Part shown: positions 27,760-35,770 of the stretch, in pieces
Numbering within the stretch: the stretch's first letter is position 1
Layout: each line of letters opens with the position of its first letter
NCBI GenBank assembly: GCA_963727845.1
Contig: CAVSHI010000003.1
Span: 558,001-622,000 of the forward strand
Direction of reading: 5' to 3'
Source of the DNA: JBEKTW01 sp963727845
GTDB taxonomy: Bacteria; Bacteroidota; Ignavibacteria; UBA10030; SZUA-254
Length of the DNA: 64,000 bases
The notes under the pieces: model-generated
The model's input: only the letters and a program-made list of their open reading frames with translations
The model's database searches: none
Told to the model about the DNA's origin: nothing
Position numbers and translations under genes: made by a program

Positions 27760-29088
27760 ATGCCCACGACGAATCCAAAGAACTCGCTCTCAATCCTCGA
27801 TAACAGGACAGGCAGGCAATATGAGCTACCCATCGAGCACGACACACTTCGCGCCATGGATCTTCGGCAGATCAAAGCGAAGGATGAGGATTTCGGATTA
27901 ATGACCTATGACCCGGCTTTCATGAACACTGCCTCATGTAAAAGTCGAATTACATACATCGATGGAGACAGGGGCATCCTTCGCTATCGCGGCTATCCGA
28001 TCGAGCAGCTTGCGGAAAAAAGCACCTATCTCGAAACTGCCTATCTGCTGATTCACGGTGAGCTTCCGACCAAATCGCAGTCTGAGGAATGGACAAACCA
28101 TATCATGATGCACACGCTTATTCACGAGAACATCAAGAAATTCATGGATGGTTTTCATTACGACGCTCATCCGATGGGCATGCTTGTCAGCACCGTCGGC
28201 GCACTGTCAACATTCTATCCCGACGCGAAACACATCAACGACCCCGAAACCCGCAAACTGCAGATCTACCGGCTTGTCGGAAAAATGCCGACGCTCGCGG
28301 CCTTCGCCTACCGGCACAGTGTCGGTCGTCCGTACGTTTATCCCGACAACGAGCTGAGCTACGCGGGCAATTTCCTGAGCATGCTTCTCAAAATGACCGA
28401 GGTGCGATACAAAGTCAATCCAGTCCTCGAGCGTGCGCTCGACATTTTATTCATCCTTCACGCCGACCACGAACAAAACTGCAGCGCCAACGCCATGCGG
28501 AGCGTCGGCAGTTCACATGTCGACCCATTCTCTGCGACGGCGGCGGCGGCGGCGGCATTGTACGGCCCTCTCCACGGCGGAGCGAACGCCGAGGTGCTCT
28601 ACATGCTCGATGAGGTCGGGTCAAAGAACAACGTCCCGGCATTCATCAAGTCGGTCAAGGAGGGAAAAGGCAAGCTCATGGGATTCGGTCACCGCGTCTA
28701 TAAAAACTACGACCCGCGCGCCAAAATTATCAAGAGGCTTGCCGATGAGGTCTTCGAGGTCACTGGCCGCAATCCCAAGTTGGACATCGCACTCGAGCTC
28801 GAACACATTGCACTGGAGGACGAATACTTTGTAAAGCGGAAACTCTATCCGAATGTTGACTTTTACTCCGGCTTGATTTACCAGGCAATGGGATTTCCGG
28901 TAGAAATGTTTCCGGTCCTGTTCGCAATCGGCCGCACCGCCGGCTGGGTCGCCCAATGGGAAGAACTTCTGCTGGACCCGGAACAGAAGATAGCACGACC
29001 CCGCCAGGTGTATCTTGGATACGATGCCCGCGACTACATTATGATGGGAAAACGACCGGAGAACAAGAAAAACAAGGTCGAGCCATAA
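27760..29088 (+). CDS. gltA: Citrate synthase
   Basis: This enzyme condenses acetyl-CoA and oxaloacetate, the entry to the TCA cycle. The 442 residues show ITYIDGDRGILRYRGYPIEQLAEKS, the substrate His in SANAMRSVGSSHVDPF, GPLHGGANAEVLYML, and the catalytic block MGFGHRVYKNYDPRA. A C-terminal tail is rich in Lys and Asn. The ATG has AAGGA 8 bases upstream. Confidence 0.95.
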   Translation: MPTTNPKNSLSILDNRTGRQYELPIEHDTLRAMDLRQIKAKDEDFGLMTYDPAFMNTASCKSRITYIDGDRGILRYRGYPIEQLAEKSTYLETAYLLIHGELPTKSQSEEWTNHIMMHTLIHENIKKFMDGFHYDAHPMGMLVSTVGALSTFYPDAKHINDPETRKLQIYRLVGKMPTLAAFAYRHSVGRPYVYPDNELSYAGNFLSMLLKMTEVRYKVNPVLERALDILFILHADHEQNCSANAMRSVGSSHVDPFSATAAAAAALYGPLHGGANAEVLYMLDEVGSKNNVPAFIKSVKEGKGKLMGFGHRVYKNYDPRAKIIKRLADEVFEVTGRNPKLDIALELEHIALEDEYFVKRKLYPNVDFYSGLIYQAMGFPVEMFPVLFAIGRTAGWVAQWEELLLDPEQKIARPRQVYLGYDARDYIMMGKRPENKKNKVEP

Positions 29089-29155
29089 ACTGCCCATCTG
29101 CAAAATACCGCGTCTCCGATAACAATGACTTCACTCATGCCGTCATGTTGAGAGT

Positions 29156-30049
29156 ATGATTCTTCTTTCTTTCGGAATTCTCGTCATGGTGATGCTTGCG
29201 CTCGACCTAGGCGTGTTTCAGCGGCGGGCGCACTTCCCTTCGATGAAAGAAGCTCTGGTCTGGAGCGCGGTGTGGATTGTCATGGCGATTTCGTTCAATT
29301 TCTTCGTCTTCCTGAAATATGGAAATGTCAAGGCGCTGGAATTCCTCGCCGGCTATGTTGTTGAAGAGGCTCTTTCGGTTGATAACCTTTTCGTGTTTGT
29401 AGTTATTTTCTCCTACTTTGCCGTTCCCGCAGAATTCCAACACCGCGTGCTGTACTGGGGAGTTCTAAGCGCCGTGGTGATGCGCGCAGTTTTCATCTTT
29501 GCTGGCGCCGCGCTTGTCGCCCAATTCCATTGGGTACTCTACCTGTTTGGCGCATTCCTCATATACACGGCCTTCAAGCTTGCCCTGCAGGATGAAGAGG
29601 AGGTGCATCCGGAGCGAAATCCTTTCGTTCAATACTGCCGAAAATTCTTCCCGTTGACTCAAAGCTACGAAGGCTCAAGGTTTTTCGTCCACCGGGACAA
29701 AAAACGATTCATTACTCCCCTGCTTCTGGTACTGGTGATGATCGAGACGACCGACCTGGCTTTCGCTACCGATTCGATTCCGGCAATTTTCGCCATTACG
29801 CGCGATCCCATCATCATCTACACATCCAACATTTCCGCCATCCTCGGTTTACGTACGTTGTATTTCGTGCTGGCAAATTTCATGAAGAAATTTCGCTACT
29901 TGAAGACGGGATTGTCGGTCGTACTATCGTTCATCGGCATTAAAATGTTGGTTGAGCATTGGTTCATCATCCCCATTCATTACTCGATCCTGATCATCTT
30001 CCTTATTCTGACATTTTCAATTATTTTGTCCATCGAACGGAAGAAGTAA
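29156..30049 (+). CDS. TerC/Alx family integral membrane protein
   Basis: This 297-residue protein has about nine helices. The acidic motifs of the TerC family are in place: ALDLGVFQRRAHFP near residue 17, EEALSVDNLFVFVVIF near 72, and ETTDLAFATDSIPAIFAITRDPIIIYTSNI near 200. Family members are linked to tellurite resistance, alkaline response and manganese export. The specific ion cannot be told here. It ends 11 bases before the hydrolase gene, so both may be one transcript. Confidence 0.9.
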   Translation: MILLSFGILVMVMLALDLGVFQRRAHFPSMKEALVWSAVWIVMAISFNFFVFLKYGNVKALEFLAGYVVEEALSVDNLFVFVVIFSYFAVPAEFQHRVLYWGVLSAVVMRAVFIFAGAALVAQFHWVLYLFGAFLIYTAFKLALQDEEEVHPERNPFVQYCRKFFPLTQSYEGSRFFVHRDKKRFITPLLLVLVMIETTDLAFATDSIPAIFAITRDPIIIYTSNISAILGLRTLYFVLANFMKKFRYLKTGLSVVLSFIGIKMLVEHWFIIPIHYSILIIFLILTFSIILSIERKK

Positions 30050-30060
30050 GGGAATAAGTC

Positions 30061-30861
30061 ATGCGAGCAACATTGAACGGCGTCGGAATCGAATACGAAA
30101 TAGCGGGACAGAGGACAGGCATCCCCGTCATATTCATTCATGGTTTCCCCTTCAGCAAGGAAATGTGGAAACCGCAGGTTGATGTCTTGAAGAAGGATTG
30201 TTACGTTATCACGTATGATGTGCGGGGCCACGGTTCCAGTGATGTCGGTGACGCGCAATACTCCGTGGAATATTTTGTGGACGATTTGATAGGGCTGCTG
30301 GACCATCTCAAGATCTCAAAATCTGTCGTCGTGGGAATGTCGATGGGAGGATATATTGCGCTCCGGGCAATTGAACGGCACCCCGAGCGCATTCGTGCGC
30401 TCGTCCTCTGCGATACGCGCAGTGAAGCCGACGGGAACGAAGGGAAGATCAAGCGCGCAACTCAGGCAAAGACAGTGAAAACCGAAGGCGTGAAAAAGTT
30501 CGCCGAATCGTTCGTCCAGGGTGTTTTCTATAACAGAACGTTTGAAACCAATCCGTCGGCGGTCGAAATAATCCGCAAGATAATTGAGAAGTCATCTCCA
30601 CTCGGTGTTGCCGGAACCCTCATTGCGCTAGCCGCCCGAACGGACGCTACCCCCGTTTTGTACGGTATCAAGGTTCCCACGCTCATTCTTGTCGGCCAGC
30701 ACGACAATCTCACGCCGCCGTCTGCTTCGCATGCCATGAAGGAAAAAATTCCCAACGCGGAACTTCGCGTGATTCCCAACGCCGCCCACGTGAGCAATAT
30801 GGAGAACCCGGAGGAGTTCAACAAACATCTCATGACCTTCCTCAAGAAGATTGCAAAGTAG
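30061..30861 (+). CDS. Alpha/beta hydrolase
   Basis: This 266-residue serine hydrolase has the oxyanion loop HGFPFSKEMW and the nucleophile elbow GMSMGG with Ser94. The acid is in LILVGQHDNLTPP and the catalytic His in PNAAHVSNMENPEEF. The family includes 3-oxoadipate enol-lactonases, but the substrate is unknown. The stop codon TAG is shared with the first base of a REP palindrome (30861). Confidence 0.88.
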   Translation: MRATLNGVGIEYEIAGQRTGIPVIFIHGFPFSKEMWKPQVDVLKKDCYVITYDVRGHGSSDVGDAQYSVEYFVDDLIGLLDHLKISKSVVVGMSMGGYIALRAIERHPERIRALVLCDTRSEADGNEGKIKRATQAKTVKTEGVKKFAESFVQGVFYNRTFETNPSAVEIIRKIIEKSSPLGVAGTLIALAARTDATPVLYGIKVPTLILVGQHDNLTPPSASHAMKEKIPNAELRVIPNAAHVSNMENPEEFNKHLMTFLKKIAK

Positions 30862-30882
30862 GACACGAATCCTTTCGTGTCC
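30861..30882 (+). repeat. REP palindrome 1 (GTAG type)
   Basis: GGACACGAA and TTCGTGTCC are exact 9-bp arms around TCCT. The bases GTAG overlap the 5' edge, which is the hallmark tetranucleotide of RAYT-associated REP elements. This copy has no inverted partner beside it. Confidence 0.85.
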
Positions 30883-30913
30883 ACAAAGAAATAACGGGAC
30901 GCGCCTCACCAGT

Positions 30914-30964
30914 AGACACGAATCCTTTCGTGTCCATCACGTGGACAAAATGGGAATTCTGTCA
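30914..30964. repeat. REP pair 2 (BIME-like, inverted partners)
   Basis: The left REP (30914-30935) has stem GACACGAA/TTCGTGTC around TCCT, preceded by GTA. The right REP (30943-30964) is GGACAAAATGGGAATTCTGTCA and reads as a related REP in the opposite orientation. The pair lies 16 bases upstream of the transposase gene. Confidence 0.8.
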
Positions 30965-30979
30965 TACTGAATTGCGGTT

Positions 30980-31495
30980 ATGAATATCCCGAGATCAATG
31001 AAACGGCAAAAGACCATTTCAGAATTCACCCTCCATCGTCGGCATTCACCTCACTGGGAACTGCCCGGAGGAACATATCATGTCGTTTTCACTTTGAAAG
31101 ATCGCGCCCTGTGCGACTTGACCCGTGATGATATCGCCCTCATTATCTTGAACACATCGGCTTTCTACGCGAACAAACGATATTATCTTTACGACCATAC
31201 GGTGATGTCCGATCATGTCCATGTCATTTTGCAACCGATCGAAAGAAATGGCGACGTTGAACCGTTGGGTGACATCATCGGAGATATCAAAAGATTTTGC
31301 GCCCGCAAGATCAATGGAGTACTTCAGAGAACGGGACATCTTTGGCAGAATGAATCGTACGATAGAATCATCCGGGATCAAGACGAATACCACAGGACCG
31401 CTAATTATCTCATCGAGAATCCTCTGAAAGCCGGTCTTATAGACAACCCGGAGGAATGGAAATGGTGGCGCCCCGGTATCGAACCAGATCCGTAG
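30980..31495 (+). CDS. REP-associated tyrosine transposase (RAYT, Y1_Tnp/HUH family)
   Basis: This 171-residue single-strand endonuclease is of the IS200-like Y1 family. It has the HUH motif His79-Val-His81 in MSDHVHVILQ and the catalytic Tyr127 in LWQNESYDRIIRDQDEYHRTANYLIENPLKAGL, which is the RAYT arrangement. LPGGTYHVVFTLKDR at about 28-42 is the usual first strand. RAYTs are single-copy domesticated enzymes that cut and move REP palindromes. Here REP copies lie on both sides, one beginning in the stop codon. This supports an active or recently active pair of enzyme and repeat. Confidence 0.93.
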   Translation: MNIPRSMKRQKTISEFTLHRRHSPHWELPGGTYHVVFTLKDRALCDLTRDDIALIILNTSAFYANKRYYLYDHTVMSDHVHVILQPIERNGDVEPLGDIIGDIKRFCARKINGVLQRTGHLWQNESYDRIIRDQDEYHRTANYLIENPLKAGLIDNPEEWKWWRPGIEPDP

Positions 31496-31711
31496 GACAC
31501 GAATCCCTTCGTGTCCACCGAGACAGCGTTTGCCATGTGGGCAAAATAGGGATTTTGTCCTACCATGGAAACAGGCAGAACACGAATCCCTTCGTGTCCA
31601 CCGAGACAGCGTTTGCCACGCTGGCGAAATAGGGATTTTGTCCTACCATGGAAACAGGCAGAACACGAATCCTTTCGTGTCCATCATATGGACAGAATAG
31701 GAATTCTGTCT
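31495..31711. repeat. REP/BIME array 3' of the transposase, 83-bp period
   Basis: Three BIME-like units lie here. The left REPs are at 31495-31516, 31578-31599 and 31661-31682; the right, inverted REPs are at 31539-31560, 31622-31643 and 31690-31711. The first two units are 83 bases long and nearly identical. Stems are (G/A)ACACGAA/TTCGTGTCC and GGACARAAT/ATTYTGTCC with loops TCCY or its complement. Two right REPs end in GTCCTAC, giving GTAG on the other strand. The hemB leader begins after the last unit. Confidence 0.88.
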
Positions 31712-31785
31712 TACTGCCCCATATTTGTAGTTGAAACCGGAGTTTGGTAAATTGGAAAAACCACATTTAGAGGAAGCACGACGCT

Positions 31786-32799
31786 ATGCGAAACGATAAG
31801 AAGCATGTTGCCGGAATCCACGACCGAAAGGACACCCAATCCTTTCACCGTCTTCGCCGAACGCGAATGACCGAAACACTCCGATCTATGGTGCGGGAAA
31901 CCGAACTGTCAAAAAATGATTTTATCTATCCCCTCTTCGTCTGTCCCGGGAAGAAAGTGAAAAGAGAGGTTTCATCCATGCCCGGCGTTTATCAAATGTC
32001 GGTGGATGAGATCGTTCGCGAGTGCGAGAAAGTGAAATCGCTGGGCGTTCCCGCGATCATTCTGTTCGGCATTCCCGAACATAAAGATGAAGTGGGAAGC
32101 GAAGCCTACAGCGAACGGGGCGTCGTCCAGCAGGCCATCCGCGCTCTCAAGAAGGATGTCCCGGAATTGTTTGTCATTACCGATGTTTGTTTGTGCGAAT
32201 ACACCTCTCACGGCCATTGCGGCATTGTCCGGGGAAATGAAATTGTCAACGATGAGTCTATCGCGCTTCTCGCCCGTGAAGCCCTTACCCATGCACAGGC
32301 GGGCGTGGATATGGTCGCCCCGTCGGACATGTTCGACGGACGGGTGAAAGCAATCCGGCAGGCCCTGGACGAGAACGGATTCCACGCGCTTCCCATCATG
32401 GCGTATGCGGCAAAGTACGCATCGGGTTTTTACGGACCATTCCGCGAAGCGGCAGAGAGCACGCCGAAGTTCGGAGACCGCCGGTCACATCAGATGGACC
32501 CCGCCAATTCCGATGAAGCGCTCCGCGAAGTTCAGGCGGATATCGAGGAGGGCGCAGACATTGTCATGGTGAAACCGGCCATGCCGTACCTTGATATCAT
32601 CCGCAGGGTGAAAGACACTTTTCAAATGCCGACGGCCGCGTACAACGTGAGCGGCGAATACGCGATGGTCAAAGCCGCCGGCAAACTCGGCTGGATCGAC
32701 GAACAACGCGTGATGATGGAAATGCTGACAGGTATCAAGCGCGCGGGCGCCGACCTGATCCTTACGTATTTCGCAAAGGAAGCGGCAAAACTCCTGTAA
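31786..32799 (+). CDS. hemB: Porphobilinogen synthase (delta-aminolevulinate dehydratase)
   Basis: This enzyme condenses two 5-aminolevulinates to porphobilinogen. The 337 residues include FIYPLFVCPGKKVKREVSSMPGVYQMSVD, a zinc-type cysteine cluster in DVCLCEYTSHGHCG, the first Schiff-base Lys in MAYAAKYASGFYGPFR and the second in DIVMVKPAMPYLDII. About 27 residues precede the usual start, and an internal ATG (RMTETLRSMVRET) is possible. It is cut off from the main hem run by the citrate synthase-to-RAYT block. Confidence 0.95.
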   Translation: MRNDKKHVAGIHDRKDTQSFHRLRRTRMTETLRSMVRETELSKNDFIYPLFVCPGKKVKREVSSMPGVYQMSVDEIVRECEKVKSLGVPAIILFGIPEHKDEVGSEAYSERGVVQQAIRALKKDVPELFVITDVCLCEYTSHGHCGIVRGNEIVNDESIALLAREALTHAQAGVDMVAPSDMFDGRVKAIRQALDENGFHALPIMAYAAKYASGFYGPFREAAESTPKFGDRRSHQMDPANSDEALREVQADIEEGADIVMVKPAMPYLDIIRRVKDTFQMPTAAYNVSGEYAMVKAAGKLGWIDEQRVMMEMLTGIKRAGADLILTYFAKEAAKLL

Positions 32800-32859
32800 C
32801 CTTCCGGCAGGATTCCGCAATTCTCACACAATAGGCCCGGATCAGCAGGGTATGAGAGA

Positions 32860-33843
32860 TTGAAAACAATTCTCGTTACCGGTGCAACGGGATGTATCGG
32901 CTCGAATCTCGCCGTCGAGCTCCTGAAACGCGGTTATCGCGTCAGGGCCTTTCATCGCACCGACTCAAGCGCATTGGCACTCAAGGGTATCGATGTCGAA
33001 CATGTTACGGGAGATGTCCGAGATCGAAATTCTCTTCGCAAAGCGATACAGGGATGCGATACGGTTTTTCACACGGCCGCGATCGTTTCATTCTGGGAGC
33101 GAAAGCGGGACGAGCAGATGGATATCAACGTCAACGGGACCAGAAATGTCGTCGACTCGTGCCTCGAACTTGGCATCGAGAAACTTGTCCACACGAGTTC
33201 CGTGGCAGCTCTCGGCTTCCGCGCCGATGGTCAGTTCATCGATGAAGACACGGAATATAACTGGGGCTCGAGCGTCGGGTACAGGTATTCGAAACATCTC
33301 GCGGAACTTGAAATCCTCAAGGGCTTCCGACAGGGATTGCATGCCACGCTTGTTAATCCAACCGTTGTTATCGGCCCGCGTGACGCCTATATCCACGGAG
33401 GCCAGATTGTGCGCGATATCAAGCGAGGTCGTATCCCGGCATACGTTAAAGGAGGAATGAACATCGTCAGCGTGCATGATGTGGTCGCCGGGCACATCGC
33501 CGCCGCAACGCGCGGGCGACCGGGTGAGCGATACATTCTCGGAGGGGTGAACCTGACTCACAAAGAAGTATTTGCACTTGCAGCGAAGGTTCTCGGGGGA
33601 AAGACGCCGGTAGTCAAAGCTCCGGTGTGGGCAGTCAAGTCTATCGCGAGAATTTTCGACATCATCGGTATGCTAACAAACGTTCAGCCGTGGATCACGT
33701 CCGAACTTGTCGCCGGTGTCGGCATGGCTCAGTGGTACTCCATCGAGAAGTCGCAACGAGAGCTTGGCTATCAACCCACATCCGTGGAAGATGCGATGAG
33801 AGAGGCATACGAGTGGTATGCTGAGAATGGAATGATGGAGTAG
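32860..33843 (+). CDS. NAD-dependent epimerase/dihydroflavonol reductase-like protein
   Basis: This is an extended short-chain dehydrogenase of 327 residues that starts at a TTG (32860). The frame begins at once with KTILVTGATGCIGSNLAVELLKRG, so a later start would cut the nucleotide fold. The Ser-Tyr-Lys triad is in TSSVAAL and YRYSKHLAE. Closest pattern: dihydroflavonol-4-reductase/3-beta-HSD group, including HpnA-like sugar epimerases. A four-codon frame (ATG AGA GAT TGA at 32852) overlaps the TTG and might couple translation. It lies between hemB and hemL; no role in heme synthesis is implied by its domains. Confidence 0.85.
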   Translation: MKTILVTGATGCIGSNLAVELLKRGYRVRAFHRTDSSALALKGIDVEHVTGDVRDRNSLRKAIQGCDTVFHTAAIVSFWERKRDEQMDINVNGTRNVVDSCLELGIEKLVHTSSVAALGFRADGQFIDEDTEYNWGSSVGYRYSKHLAELEILKGFRQGLHATLVNPTVVIGPRDAYIHGGQIVRDIKRGRIPAYVKGGMNIVSVHDVVAGHIAAATRGRPGERYILGGVNLTHKEVFALAAKVLGGKTPVVKAPVWAVKSIARIFDIIGMLTNVQPWITSELVAGVGMAQWYSIEKSQRELGYQPTSVEDAMREAYEWYAENGMME

Positions 33844-33870
33844 ATGAGAAAGACAGGTAGTAGCAGCGCT

Positions 33871-34013
33871 GAGATTATGAGATATGCCATGGCGTTTTTT
33901 AATTTTTCATTTTTAATTTTGAATTGATGGTTGAGATAGACGGGCAATGGCACTGACGAGATTATGAGATACGCCATAACGTTTTTTAATTTTTCATTTT
34001 TAATTTTGAATTG
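33871..34013. repeat. Two direct repeats of 56 bp, AT-rich
   Basis: 33871-33926 and 33958-34013 match except for about three bases. Each starts GAGATTATGAGATA and ends in a T-rich tract (TTTTTTAATTTTTC...). They are 87 bases apart, in the gap after the epimerase gene. No gene is seen here. Confidence 0.8.
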
Positions 34014-34020
34014 TTAGCCA

Positions 34021-34168
34021 AAAGCCCCAGGCCAGAACAAAGAGCCAAGAACCAACGACAAAGAACTAATGACCGATGACAAATGACCACGAACTGTCGA
34101 CAGACAACCAAGAACCAATAACCAATGACTAAGTACCAACAACCAGGAACAAAGAACCGCAATACATA
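34021..34168. repeat. Word-like AC-rich low-complexity block upstream of hemL
   Basis: About 148 bases consist of imperfect iterations of AAGAACCAA, AATGACC and GACAA words, with almost no T-rich strand content. It runs up to the hemL ATG and leaves no normal ribosome binding site. It resembles the block after hemY in style, though the words differ. Confidence 0.6.
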
Positions 34169-35461
34169 ATGAAAACAAGAAAATCGGAACGGCTGTTTCG
34201 CAGGGCTAAAGCAATCTCCCCCGGCGGGGTCAATTCACCCGTCAGAGCCTTCAAATCGGTGGGGATGAACCCGCTTTTCATCTCGAGAGCAAAGGGATCA
34301 CGGATCTGGGACGCCGACGGAAACAGTTACATCGACTACGTCGGGTCTTGGGGACCGATGATTCTCGGTCATGCTCACCCGCGCATCGTTCGCGCGGTTC
34401 AGCGGGCTGCACGGTACGGAACGAGCTTCGGTGCGCCGACCGAGCTTGAAGTGAAAATCGGGGAGCTCATCTGCCGAATCATGCCATCGATCGAAGTCGT
34501 GCGGATGGTCAATTCCGGCACTGAGGCGACTATGAGTGCAATCCGGCTCGCTCGCGCGTATACAGGTCGCGACAAGATCATCAAGTTCGAAGGATGCTAC
34601 CATGGGCACAGCGATTCCTTTCTCATCAAAGCCGGGTCCGGCGCCCTCACTCTCGGCGTTCCCGACAGTCCCGGCGTCCCGAAATCGCTTGCGGCCGAAA
34701 CACTGAACGCCAGATACAGCGACATCGACTCCGTCCGCGCGCTTGTCACTGCCTCCAGAAACCAGATCGCGGCGATCATCATCGAACCTGTTGTGGGGAA
34801 CATGGGATGCGTCCCGCCGTTGCCGGGATTTCTGGAAGCGCTTCGCGCTCTGTGCACACAGGAGGGTATCGTCTTCATCATCGACGAGGTAATGACCGGC
34901 TTTCGCGTCGCACCAGGCGGCGCCCAGGAACTTTACGGCGTGAAGGCCGATCTCACGACGCTTGGCAAGATCATCGGCGGCGGTCTGCCCGTCGGAGCGT
35001 ACGGTGGCAAGAAGGAGATTATGGCCATGGTCGCTCCGGATGGGCCGGTGTACCAGGCCGGGACCCTCTCCGGTAACCCGCTGGCAATGGCGGCCGGGTT
35101 TGAAATGCTCTCAGTTCTCTCCCGGCGAAAAACAATCTACAAGGAGCTGGAGCGGAAATCCGCATTCCTCGAAGAAGGTATTCGACAAAACCTGGAGAAG
35201 CTTCATTTAAATTTTCGGATCAATCGCGTTGGTTCGATGCTCACCTTGTTTTTCACGGACCGCAACGTGGCCGACTACGAAAGCGCAAAGACCTCGGATA
35301 CTCGGATGTTTGCCGCCTATTTCCGTGAGATGCTCAGACGAGGAATCTATCTCCCACCCTCACAGTTTGAAGCCGCATTTGTTTCACTCGCGCACTCGCG
35401 CGCCGACCTCGAAAAAACAATTCGCGCCTGCGGGGAAAGTCTCAGAACTATCTTCTCTTGA
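34169..35461 (+). CDS. hemL: Glutamate-1-semialdehyde 2,1-aminomutase
   Basis: This PLP enzyme moves the amino group of glutamate-1-semialdehyde to give 5-aminolevulinate, the second step of the C5 pathway. The 430 residues show PGGVNSPVRAF at the start, the gating-loop region GSGALTLGVPDSPGVP, the cofactor-contacting IIDEVMTGFR, and the Schiff-base Lys267 in TTLGKIIGGGLPVGAYGG. The ATG at 34169 gives the standard length. The low-complexity leader shows no Shine-Dalgarno sequence. Confidence 0.96.
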   Translation: MKTRKSERLFRRAKAISPGGVNSPVRAFKSVGMNPLFISRAKGSRIWDADGNSYIDYVGSWGPMILGHAHPRIVRAVQRAARYGTSFGAPTELEVKIGELICRIMPSIEVVRMVNSGTEATMSAIRLARAYTGRDKIIKFEGCYHGHSDSFLIKAGSGALTLGVPDSPGVPKSLAAETLNARYSDIDSVRALVTASRNQIAAIIIEPVVGNMGCVPPLPGFLEALRALCTQEGIVFIIDEVMTGFRVAPGGAQELYGVKADLTTLGKIIGGGLPVGAYGGKKEIMAMVAPDGPVYQAGTLSGNPLAMAAGFEMLSVLSRRKTIYKELERKSAFLEEGIRQNLEKLHLNFRINRVGSMLTLFFTDRNVADYESAKTSDTRMFAAYFREMLRRGIYLPPSQFEAAFVSLAHSRADLEKTIRACGESLRTIFS

Positions 35462-35514
35462 AATTCCCTCTACTGTCGTATCCCCGAAAAAGACTGATCA
35501 AGTTCTTCGGCTCT

Positions 35515-35681
35515 CAACCCTCACCCCATTCGAGGCTGACCAAAAAGCCAATTGTTTTGTCATGTTGAGCGAAGCGAAACATCTCAATGCTCGAAAACGA
35601 GTGAGATTCTTCACTCCGTTCAGAATGACAATCACTTCTCCTTTCTTTTGGGTCAGCTTCGAATTGAAGAGGAGAGGGTTG
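35515..35681. repeat. Nested imperfect palindrome, MITE- or BIME-like
   Basis: An outer pair of arms (35515-35547 and 35645-35681) shares CAACCCTC...ATTCGAGGCTGACC with its complement. An inner pair of 29-base arms (35558-35586 and 35602-35630) shares TGTCAT..TGA.CG.AG.GAA..ATCTCA. The whole 167-bp unit can fold on itself. It carries no frame of note and lies between hemL and the terminator of the pilus/lipoprotein operon. Confidence 0.65.
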
Positions 35682-35712
35682 CGAGTGACATGGTACTAAC
35701 CACTCATAAGCC

Positions 35713-35744
35713 AAAAACGCCATCCCGCACGTAGCGAGATGGCG
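35713..35744 (-). terminator. Intrinsic terminator of the pilus/giant-lipoprotein operon
   Basis: On the minus strand CGCCATC and GATGGCG form a stem that extends inward by CGC/GCG past one mismatch, followed at once by TTTTT. It lies 26 bases beyond the giant lipoprotein stop codon. The plus strand also has a T-rich stretch after the stem, so it may act both ways and also close hemL. Confidence 0.8.
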
Positions 35745-35770
35745 TCTTGGTTTTAGAGCTGAGGAGCAGG

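Noticed and set aside
30861..31711. Repeats near the transposase as a CRISPR array
   Set aside because: The units are palindromic pairs with nearly identical linkers, not unique spacers, and no cas gene is present.
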